Both the position numbers and the translations under genes were made by a program. DNA of 7,409 nucleotides, from NCBI GenBank assembly GCA_934725535.1, contig CAKVBV010000089.1, positions 1 to 7,409 on the forward strand, written 5' to 3'. Source of the stretch: an uncultured Bacteroidales bacterium (lineage in GTDB: Bacteria > Bacteroidota > Bacteroidia > Bacteroidales > Paludibacteraceae). The first letter of the stretch is position 1. Every line of letters begins with the position of its first letter. Below, piece by piece: positions 1 to 5,393 of this stretch. The notes under the pieces were generated by a model. The model was given only the letters and a program-made list of their open reading frames with translations, was not told where the DNA came from and did no database searches.

Positions 1-2
1 TA

Positions 3-959
3 GTGGAGAGTGATATTACCCTTACAGCAGAGTTTGCCCTTGACGAACATATAGTTACCGCTACTGCAGAGCACGGCACTGTAACAGGAAGCGGCACCTA
101 CACCCACGGCACGGAGGTTACACTAACCGCCACAGCCGATGAGCATTACCGCTTTGTGCGTTGGAGTGATGGTAGTACAGACAACCCGCGTACAATAGTG
201 GTGGAGAGTGATATTACCCTCACTGCCGAGTTTGCTCTTGACGAACATATAGTTACCGCTACTGCTGAGCATGGCACTGTAACAGGCAGCGGAACCTACA
301 CACACGGTGCAGAGGTAACACTCACCGCCATAGCCGATGAGCATTACCGCTTTGTGCAGTGGAGTGACGGCAATACGGACAACCCACGTACAATAGTAGT
401 GGAGAGTGATATTACCCTTACTGCAGAGTTTGCCCTTGACGAACATACCGTTACTGCCACTGCCGAGCATGGCACTGTAACAGGCAGCGGAACCTATACC
501 CACGGCACGGAGGTTACACTCACTGCCACAGCCGATGAGCATTACCACTTTGTGCAGTGGAGCGACGGTAATACGGACAACCCGCGTACAATAGTGGTGG
601 AGAGTGATATTACCCTCACAGCAGAGTTTGCCCTCGACGAACACATAGTTACCGCTACTGCAGAGCACGGCACTGTAACAGGAAGCGGTACCTACACACA
701 CGGTGCAGAGGTAATACTCACCGCCATACCCGACATCGGCTATGAGTTCACGCAATGGAGCAATGGGGTAACAGAGAACCCATACACCTTCTCCGTTACC
801 GAGGATATTGTTCTTGAAGCACAATTCAAGCACTCCACGGCTACCGCAACAGAGAACACGCCTGCCGCCGAGACTCCGCAAAAGATATTTCGCGACGGGC
901 AAGTATATATCCTGCATGAGGGGAAAGTATATACTCCGACGGGCGTAGAAGTGAAGTAA
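3..959 (+). CDS. Secreted/surface protein with tandem divergent InlB B-repeats (5'-truncated by the window edge)
   Basis: Only the C-terminal 318 residues are visible. The GTG at position 3 is not a start: it is the second Val of the repeat motif TIVVESD, and the frame is open to the window edge. The protein consists of 66-residue units with the signature V-T-A-T-A-E-H-G-T-V-T-G-S-G...G-x-E-V-T-L-T-A...F-x-x-W-S-D-G...D-I-T-L-T-A-E-F, which matches my recollection of the divergent InlB B-repeat family (PF18998). In that family these are small beta-rich modules of secreted or surface proteins. After the last unit come a Thr/Ala/Glu-rich linker (about residues 278-291) and a conserved tail (292-318). 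The units are acidic and Thr-rich and contain no cysteine. The protein is probably exported, but its signal peptide and any N-terminal functional domain lie outside the window, so the specific function is unknown. Adhesion or a stalk/spacer role is inference. A terminator at 1050-1089 ends the transcript. Confidence 0.85.
   Translation: MESDITLTAEFALDEHIVTATAEHGTVTGSGTYTHGTEVTLTATADEHYRFVRWSDGSTDNPRTIVVESDITLTAEFALDEHIVTATAEHGTVTGSGTYTHGAEVTLTAIADEHYRFVQWSDGNTDNPRTIVVESDITLTAEFALDEHTVTATAEHGTVTGSGTYTHGTEVTLTATADEHYHFVQWSDGNTDNPRTIVVESDITLTAEFALDEHIVTATAEHGTVTGSGTYTHGAEVILTAIPDIGYEFTQWSNGVTENPYTFSVTEDIVLEAQFKHSTATATENTPAAETPQKIFRDGQVYILHEGKVYTPTGVEVK
42..833 (+). repeat. Four tandem 198-bp coding repeats (plus the end of a fifth at 1-41)
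   Basis: Units begin at 42, 240, 438 and 636, each 198 bp (66 codons), with no length change between them. Bases 1-41 are the end of a preceding unit, so the array extends off the left edge. The first three units are nearly identical in protein. The fourth starts identical and diverges after about codon 31 (IPDIGYEFTQWSNG...), as expected for a terminal unit outside the homogenised part. Many differences are synonymous (for example gcagagcac versus gctgagcat). Diagnostic codons alternate: unit codon 24 is acg, gca, acg, gca (at 111, 309, 507, 705), and unit codon 31 is aca, ata, aca, ata (at 132, 330, 528, 726). Confidence 0.95.
876..956 (+). other. Conserved C-terminal tail of the repeat protein (possible sorting/anchoring module)
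   Basis: The last 27 residues read PQKIFRDGQVYILHEGKVY, then TPTGVEVK and the stop. Short tails of the form 'DGQ-hydrophobic-I-x-x-x-G-K-x-Y-x-x-x-G-x-E-V-K' occur at the extreme C-terminus of many secreted Bacteroidales proteins and resemble the end of type IX secretion C-terminal domains. The match is from memory of the pattern. Whether this short form directs type IX export, and whether it is cleaved, cannot be decided from the sequence. Confidence 0.55.
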
Positions 960-1049
960 GGACATCCCTTCTCCAAGGGGCTGTCTAACAAGTTGAAAAG
1001 ACCGCTTTTGACGACGCGAGCCGTGTCGTCCCCCAGCACTAAATGCACA
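960..1049 (+). other. Intergenic stretch with small hairpins after the repeat-protein gene
   Basis: Three short inverted repeats precede the main terminator: ccctt/aaggg (966-970 with 975-979), aaaag/ctttt (996-1000 with 1005-1009), and an 8-bp stem gacgacgc/gtgtcgtc with one G-T pair (1010-1017 with 1023-1030, loop gagcc). No gene is supported here. The minus-strand open frames crossing it are shadows. The stretch also contains ggctgtctaacaagt (979-993), which recurs in the terminator at 7334-7374. Confidence 0.5.
979..993 (+). repeat. 15-nt sequence shared with the terminator near the right edge
   Basis: ggctgtctaacaagt at 979-993 is identical to 7340-7354. At the right-hand site it forms part of the left arm and loop of a terminator. 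Here the matching right arm (ggcagtctc) is missing directly downstream, so this looks like a half copy or remnant of a dispersed terminator-type repeat. Confidence 0.55.
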
Positions 1050-1089
1050 AAAATGGGCTGCCTGCACACTTGGTCAGGCAGCCCATTTT
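1050..1089 (+). terminator. Strong intrinsic terminator of the repeat-protein gene
   Basis: A perfect 15-bp inverted repeat, aaaatgggctgcctg (1050-1064) with caggcagcccatttt (1075-1089), closes a 10-nt loop. The A-run on the left and T-run on the right make it a candidate terminator on both strands. It lies 90 nt after the stop at 957-959 and before the ansA promoter, so it insulates the two transcripts. Confidence 0.88.
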
Positions 1090-1165
1090 GCGTCATAAAC
1101 ATCGGCATAAAGAATCATTGATGCTGCACAAAATACCGCATATTTGGGGCGTGGTGGCATATCTA

Positions 1166-1197
1166 TTTGGTAATATAAAGAAAAAGCAGTAACTTTG
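1166..1197 (+). promoter_or_regulatory. Bacteroidetes-type sigma-ABfr promoter for ansA-pepD
   Basis: The -33 box TTTG is at 1166-1169, followed by a 20-nt spacer and the -7 box TAACTTTG at 1190-1197. This fits the Bacteroidetes consensus TTTG-N19-21-TAnnTTTG exactly. The predicted transcription start is about 1202-1206, giving a leader of roughly 100 nt before the ansA start codon at 1302. It is the best promoter match I found between the upstream terminator and ansA. Confidence 0.8.
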
Positions 1198-1201
1198 CAG
1201 G

Positions 1202-1244
1202 CGAAGGAGGAGGACCTCCCCCAACCCCTCCTTCGGAGGAGGGG
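1202..1244 (+). repeat. GC-rich inverted-repeat element in the ansA leader with two competing stems
   Basis: Two hairpins share the same central strand. Stem A pairs cgaaggagg (1202-1210) with cctccttcg (1227-1235), 9 bp and perfect. Stem B pairs cccctcc (1225-1231) with ggagggg (1238-1244), 7 bp around ttcgga. They are mutually exclusive. Runs such as 'cctcccccaacccctcc...ggagggg' are also familiar as dispersed intergenic repeats in Bacteroidales, so the element may be a repeat rather than a regulator. The predicted transcription start falls at its left edge, so stem A may be only partly transcribed. Confidence 0.55.
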
Positions 1245-1301
1245 AGCAGGGGTTAGAGATTAGGGTAGGAGAGACCGACAAGAAGAGAAATAGAACATAC
1301 C

Positions 1302-2327
1302 ATGAAAGTACTACTGATATTCACAGGCGGGACCATATCGATGGTGCGGGACCCTGAGACGGGAGCACTGCACCCTGCCGATTTGGCGACCTTCAAAGCC
1401 TTTGTGCCGGAGTTGTTTACAAGCCATATCCACGTGGATATGCTGCCGTTTGAGCCGTTGGTGGACTCATCGGACATCAATCCACAGAGTTGGAAGAAGA
1501 TGGCACAGATGGTGTATGACCACTATGAGGACTACGACGGATTTGTGATTCTGCACGGCACGGACACGATGTCGTATTCGGCTTCGGCGTTGAGTTTCAT
1601 GTTGGAGAACTTGGGCAAGCCGGTGGTGTTCACAGGCAGTCAGTTGCCGGTGGGTGTGTTGCGTTCGGACGCCAAAGAGAACCTGCTGACAGCCATCGAG
1701 ATAGCCGCTGCGAAAGATGACAACGGCAGAGCCATGGTGCCTGAAGTGTGCCTGTTCATGGCCGACCAGTTGTTCCGCGGCAACCGCACGACCAAACGCA
1801 ATGCGGAGCATTTTGCGGCATTTGCATCGTACAACTACCCCGCCCTCGCACGCGCGGGCGTACATATAAATTATAACACGCAGTTGATACACTACCCCGA
1901 TGACGCGCAGCCGTTGCGCCTACGGGACAAGACCGACTGCAATGTGGCGATACTGAAGTTGTTCCCCGGTATCACGGAGCCTGTGGTGCACGCAATACTC
2001 TCGATGCCGGAGTTGCGCGGGGTGGTGCTGGAGACCTACGGGGCAGGCAATGCGCCGTCGTGCAAGTGGCTGTACGAGGAGTTGCACAGCGCAGTGGAGC
2101 GCGGTATCGTGATTGTGAACAAGACCCAGTGCAACACGGGGTCGGTGACGATGGGGCAGTATGCGGTGAGCCTGAACCTGATGAAGGCGGGCGTGCTGTC
2201 GGGCTACGACATCACGACGGAGGCACTGCTGACCAAGATGATGTATCTGTTTGGCGAATACCCGACTGATACCGAGGAAGTTAAGAGACTATTACAAATA
2301 CCGCTGTGCGGTGAACTAACCAACTAA
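1302..2327 (+). CDS. ansA: Type I (cytoplasmic) L-asparaginase
   Basis: This gene encodes a 341-residue enzyme hydrolysing L-asparagine to L-aspartate and ammonia. Both asparaginase/glutaminase family signatures are present: the N-terminal TGGTI (residues 8-12, nucleophile Thr11) and HGTDTM (85-90, Thr87-Asp88). The catalytic lysine lies in FRGNRTTKRN (Lys165). DSSD at 56-59 matches the substrate-binding loop. There is no signal peptide, and the length and motifs fit the cytoplasmic type I (E. coli AnsA-like) branch rather than periplasmic type II. The TQCNTG motif at 275-280 carries Cys277, which aligns with the allosteric-site cysteine of E. coli AnsA, so cooperative regulation by asparagine is plausible but inferred. 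The ATG at 1302 follows an A-rich stretch without a clear Shine-Dalgarno sequence, usual for Bacteroidetes. It is the first gene of an operon with pepD, 4 nt downstream. Confidence 0.95.
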   Translation: MKVLLIFTGGTISMVRDPETGALHPADLATFKAFVPELFTSHIHVDMLPFEPLVDSSDINPQSWKKMAQMVYDHYEDYDGFVILHGTDTMSYSASALSFMLENLGKPVVFTGSQLPVGVLRSDAKENLLTAIEIAAAKDDNGRAMVPEVCLFMADQLFRGNRTTKRNAEHFAAFASYNYPALARAGVHINYNTQLIHYPDDAQPLRLRDKTDCNVAILKLFPGITEPVVHAILSMPELRGVVLETYGAGNAPSCKWLYEELHSAVERGIVIVNKTQCNTGSVTMGQYAVSLNLMKAGVLSGYDITTEALLTKMMYLFGEYPTDTEEVKRLLQIPLCGELTN

Positions 2328-2331
2328 GAAT

Positions 2332-3777
2332 ATGAAGAATTTAGAACCGAAGAGCCTGTGGGAGAACTTCTACAGCCTCACCCAGATCCCCCGTCCGTCG
2401 GGCAAGAAAGAAGAGATTTCCGCGTTTTTGGCGAACTACGGCCGCTCGCTCGGCTTGGAGACCATCGTGGACGAGATTGGCAACGTGATTATCCGCAAGC
2501 CCGCGAGTGCAGGTTACGAGAACCACCCCGGAGTGATTCTGCAAGGGCACATGGACATGGTGCCGCAGAAGAACTCGGACAAGGTGTTCGACTTCGAGAA
2601 AGACCCCATTGAGGCGTATGTGGAGGACAACGGCGAGTGGGTGACCGCCAACGGCACCACCCTCGGCGCGGACAACGGTATCGGCGTGGCTACCGCAATG
2701 GCTATCCTGGCTGACAAGAACGTGGTACACCCGCCGTTGGAGGCGTTCTTCACGGTGGACGAGGAGACCGGTATGTACGGTGCTTTCGCGCTGAAAGGCG
2801 GACTGTTGCAGGGCAAGACACTGCTTAACCTCGACTCGGAGAGCGAGGGCGAACTCTATATGGGCTGCGCCGGAGGCGTGGACACCACGGCACGCTTTGA
2901 CTACGAACCCGTGGAGACGGAGGAAGGCGATGTGGCTCTGCGCGTGAGCATCAAGGGCTGCAAGGGCGGTCACTCGGGTTGCGACATCCACCTGCAGCGT
3001 GCGAATGCCATCAAGTTGCTGTTCCGTTTCCTGAAAGACGCGGTGGCGAACTACGAGGCACGCCTGGCATACGTGGAGGGCGGCAGCCTGCGTAACGCTA
3101 TCCCGCGTGAGGCATCGGCTGTCATCACCATTCCCGCTGACGGGTTGGACGAGATGAAGCAGTTGGTGGCTGACTACGAGGACCTGTTTATCCGCGAGTA
3201 CGACGGTGTGGAGGACAACATCAGTTTCACCGCCGAGGAGGTAGAATGCCCGAAGACCGAGTTGCCCGAAGACACGCAAGACTTTCTGATTCACGCCATT
3301 ACGCTCTGCCCGCACGGCGTATATCGCATGATTCCCGAGATGCCTGACATTGTCGAGACCAGCAACAACCTCGCCATGATTGGCATGGAGAACAACCGCA
3401 TCACGGTGATGTGCCTCACCCGCTCGTCGGTGGAGTCGCGCAAGGAGGAACTGCGCCAGATTATCCAGTCGGCATTCGCTTTGGCAGGTGCCGAGACCGA
3501 GTTCACGGGTTCCTACCCGGGTTGGAAGCCCAACCTGCACAGCCACATCCTCGAAGTGATGAAGGACGTTTATCAGAAGGAGTTCGGCACCACGCCGCGT
3601 ATCATCACCATCCACGCGGGCTTGGAGTGCGGCATCATCGGCCGCAACTACCCGGGCATGGATATGATTTCGTTCGGACCGACCATCGAGCACCCGCACT
3701 CGCCCGATGAGCGCGTGAACATCGCTACCGTGCAGAAGTTCTACCACTTCCTGCTGGCTACGCTGAAGGAGTTGTAA
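2332..3777 (+). CDS. pepD: Aminoacyl-histidine (Xaa-His) dipeptidase / cytosolic non-specific dipeptidase, M20 family
   Basis: The product is a 481-residue two-zinc metallopeptidase that cleaves dipeptides in the cytoplasm. The M20 metal-site pattern is complete: GHMDMV (His73 ligand, Asp75 catalytic), LGADNGIG (Asp114, bridging ligand), DEETGM (Glu144 general base, Glu145 ligand), LNLDSE (Asp168 ligand) and EHPHSPDER (His456 the likely last ligand). The inserted lid/dimerisation domain covers about residues 188-375 and contains GGHSGCDIH with His214. Length is near E. coli PepD and there is no signal peptide. The ATG is 4 nt after the ansA stop, so the two are almost certainly co-transcribed; both release free amino acids, suggesting a peptide and amino-acid utilisation operon. 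Exact substrate preference cannot be read from the sequence. Transcription is likely to end at the hairpin at 3847-3881. Confidence 0.95.
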   Translation: MKNLEPKSLWENFYSLTQIPRPSGKKEEISAFLANYGRSLGLETIVDEIGNVIIRKPASAGYENHPGVILQGHMDMVPQKNSDKVFDFEKDPIEAYVEDNGEWVTANGTTLGADNGIGVATAMAILADKNVVHPPLEAFFTVDEETGMYGAFALKGGLLQGKTLLNLDSESEGELYMGCAGGVDTTARFDYEPVETEEGDVALRVSIKGCKGGHSGCDIHLQRANAIKLLFRFLKDAVANYEARLAYVEGGSLRNAIPREASAVITIPADGLDEMKQLVADYEDLFIREYDGVEDNISFTAEEVECPKTELPEDTQDFLIHAITLCPHGVYRMIPEMPDIVETSNNLAMIGMENNRITVMCLTRSSVESRKEELRQIIQSAFALAGAETEFTGSYPGWKPNLHSHILEVMKDVYQKEFGTTPRIITIHAGLECGIIGRNYPGMDMISFGPTIEHPHSPDERVNIATVQKFYHFLLATLKEL

Positions 3778-3807
3778 TTAAGAATTAAAAATGAAGAATT
3801 AAGAATT
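3776..3807 (+). repeat. AT-rich direct repeat AATTAAGAATT after pepD
   Basis: Two identical 11-mers, AATTAAGAATT, lie at 3776-3786 and 3797-3807 (period 21), separated by aaaaatgaag. The first overlaps the pepD stop codon. Strings built of attaagaatt/aaaaatgaag are common between genes in Bacteroidales genomes (recollection, not a search). No coding potential is visible. Confidence 0.65.
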
Positions 3808-3846
3808 GCATGTAACGACTGCAAGAAGTTGCATAGCATAGATAGA

Positions 3847-3881
3847 AATAGGAGGCTGCTCAACGGGGGCAGTCTCCTATT
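3847..3881 (+). terminator. Bidirectional terminator hairpin between pepD and the convergent CDF gene
   Basis: A 15-bp stem pairs aataggaggctgctc (3847-3861) with gggcagtctcctatt (3867-3881), with two G-T pairs and the loop aacgg. It sits between two converging genes (pepD stop at 3777, CDF stop at 3927) and can act on both. The T-run after the plus-strand stem is short, so efficiency on that strand is uncertain. Confidence 0.75.
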
Positions 3882-3926
3882 GCGTAAATAAGGTAGGGAT
3901 AGTAAGTGAGCGACTAAACTGTATCA

Positions 3927-4877
3927 TTACCAATGCTGCATCTTGGGTTGGGTATAGGCACCATTGACCTTGATCGGTTCGATATGGATGCCCACGTGTG
4001 TCTGTTCGCCGAATTGTTCTTTCAGACGGCGTTCGATATTGGTAGCGTGTTGATGCGCGACATACAGCGGTGTATCGCCGGGCATACGCAGGTGCATCTC
4101 TATGGCATAATGGTTGCCAACACTGCGAGTGCGAAGATGGTGCAGTTCGGTCATAACCTTGTCTTCGTTCACAATATCCACAATCTGTTGTTCCACCTCG
4201 TCGGGCAGACTCCTTTCCAAAAACTCCCCCATCGCACCATACACCAGTTTAGCCGCCGTTATGATGATTAAGATACTGACTATCAGTGCGGCTATCGGGT
4301 CAAGAATAGTCCACTTCTGCCCCAAGAGGATAGCACCGCCGATACCGAGTGCCGTGCCGATAGACGAGAACGCATCCGAGCGGTGATGCCATGCATTCGC
4401 CACCACGGCATCCGAATGAACCTGCTTGCCTACACGTATAGTAACCTGATAGGTGATTTCTTTGAGTACGATACTCACCAACGCGGCCCATAGAGCAATC
4501 CAACCGGGCTCAGGCAACTGCTCGCCATGCGCTACACGCAGTATCTTCTCCACTCCGTTTGCGGCTATCATTCCGCCTACAGCCAACAATGCCAAGCCGA
4601 TACAAAAGGTAGCCAACGTCTCGTACTTGCCATGCCCGTAGTCATAGTCGTGGTCGGCAGGACGGTTGCTGATTTTTATAAAAACCAGCACTACAATGTC
4701 TGTGAGAAAATCGCTGAGCGAATGTACCGCATCGGCAATCATTGCAGCCGAGTGCCCCAGCACTCCTGCCAGGAACTTGAACACCAGCAGCACCATATTC
4801 ACCACGCTGCCGAATATGGTCACCCGATAAATCCTCCGCTCCCGCTGTTTGTCTGTCTCTATAATAGTATCAGCCAT
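3927..4877 (-). CDS. Cation diffusion facilitator (CDF) family metal transporter, probable Zn(II)/H+ antiporter
   Basis: This is a 316-residue inner-membrane protein expected to export divalent cations in exchange for protons. Six hydrophobic segments are visible, roughly at 17-37, 42-67, 87-106, 127-147, 162-186 and 190-214, then a cytoplasmic C-terminal domain (about 222-300). The transport site is a His-Asp/His-Asp set: HSLSD in helix 2 (His52, Asp56) and HHRSD in helix 5 (His164, Asp168). In characterised CDFs this pattern goes with zinc (as in ZitB), whereas E. coli YiiP has Asp-Asp/His-Asp. The family signature DHDYDYGHGKYE (75-86) follows helix 2; Tyr78 appears to replace one histidine of the YiiP loop site. 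The C-terminal domain is histidine-rich (246-247, 256, 262, 275, 277, 294, 298), consistent with metal sensing. It lies 19 nt downstream of the HD-domain gene and is probably co-transcribed. Zinc over iron or manganese is inference. Confidence 0.92.
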   Translation of the reverse strand: MADTIIETDKQRERRIYRVTIFGSVVNMVLLVFKFLAGVLGHSAAMIADAVHSLSDFLTDIVVLVFIKISNRPADHDYDYGHGKYETLATFCIGLALLAVGGMIAANGVEKILRVAHGEQLPEPGWIALWAALVSIVLKEITYQVTIRVGKQVHSDAVVANAWHHRSDAFSSIGTALGIGGAILLGQKWTILDPIAALIVSILIIITAAKLVYGAMGEFLERSLPDEVEQQIVDIVNEDKVMTELHHLRTRSVGNHYAIEMHLRMPGDTPLYVAHQHATNIERRLKEQFGEQTHVGIHIEPIKVNGAYTQPKMQHW

Positions 4878-4896
4878 ACATTAACACTTGAGTTGG

Positions 4897-5340
4897 TTAC
4901 TGACCCATTGTTTCATAATAAGGACGCAGGTAATCTTGGGCGCGGGTGTGTTTGGCGACTTGTTTGGTATGGTTGCCGCGGATGCCACGTTCCAGATTGT
5001 GGGTCAAGTCGTGCCATTTGGTGATAATGGCAAGGCGGTTGCCCGAAGTGGCGATACGCTCCAGATAGGTGTCGTAGGTCTCGGTTTTGGCGTGAGTAAG
5101 CAGGCGGAGAGTATCTACGATATGGGTGGGAATGCCGTGTTCCAAGAGATACTCAAAGGTATAGCCGCTGTCCTCCACCACATCGTGCAGGAAACCCGCC
5201 ACTATCTCGTCCGTACACGTACCCATCAACCCAACCGCCAAAGGGTGCAATATAACCGGTTTGCCATCCAAATCCAACTGCCCCTTGTGCGCCCTTGTGG
5301 CAATCTCCAAGGCTCTTTCTATCAATTCCGAATCAGTCAT
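4897..5340 (-). CDS. Small stand-alone HD-domain hydrolase related to the SpoT/MESH1 (p)ppGpp hydrolase domain
   Basis: The product is a 147-residue cytoplasmic protein made almost entirely of one HD domain of the RelA/SpoT type (HD_4-like). The metal-site residues are in order: ATRAHKGQ (14-21), His32 in LHP, His52-Asp53 in GFLHDVVEDSG with Glu56-Asp57, and Asp111 in KWHDLTHNL, with Asn115 four residues on, as in the KLADRLHN motif of Rel/SpoT hydrolases. The Arg-Lys pair that precedes GxPYxxHP in Rel/SpoT and contacts the alarmone is replaced: the sequence reads QLDLDGKPVILHP, giving Asp23-Leu24. It is therefore a metal-dependent phosphohydrolase fold, but (p)ppGpp as substrate is uncertain. 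No synthetase or TGS domain follows. The gene starts 53 nt after the end of the DUF262 gene and ends 19 nt before the CDF gene. It is shorter than MESH1 (about 180 residues). Confidence 0.85.
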   Translation of the reverse strand: MTDSELIERALEIATRAHKGQLDLDGKPVILHPLAVGLMGTCTDEIVAGFLHDVVEDSGYTFEYLLEHGIPTHIVDTLRLLTHAKTETYDTYLERIATSGNRLAIITKWHDLTHNLERGIRGNHTKQVAKHTRAQDYLRPYYETMGQ

Positions 5341-5393
5341 AGTAATTCTATTGTAGCATTATGATAATTAGAGCAAACGATAGGTTTCCATAA

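Noticed and set aside
42..833. Regular repeats considered as a CRISPR-like array
   Set aside because: The period is 198 bp, the whole unit is conserved with no unique spacers, and it is in a single open frame encoding a known beta-rich repeat family.
123..1067. 314-codon open frame on the minus strand opposite the repeat protein
   Set aside because: It is long only because the repeat period (198) is a multiple of three, so an open antisense frame in one unit is open in all. The product is Cys/Tyr-rich and resembles no family, and it runs through the terminator at 1050-1089.
1225..1244. The GC hairpin before ansA as an intrinsic terminator
   Set aside because: There is no T-run after the stem (it is followed by agcaggggttag), and it lies downstream of the best promoter and upstream of a gene that must be expressed through it.
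960..1301. Mobile element or insertion-sequence ends in the first intergenic region
   Set aside because: Several inverted repeats are present, but there is no transposase remnant, no matching pair of terminal inverted repeats and no target-site duplication.
1467..1892. Minus-strand frames inside ansA, and short plus-strand frames inside the CDF, HD and DUF262 genes
   Set aside because: All overlap well-supported genes on the other strand and show no motif, start context or promoter of their own.
2341..3747. 468-codon open frame on the minus strand opposite pepD
   Set aside because: It lies entirely inside a confidently identified M20 peptidase gene of higher GC, where stops are rare in the antisense frame. 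The composition (His/Val/Arg/Leu-rich) is typical of shadow translation and there are no recognisable motifs.
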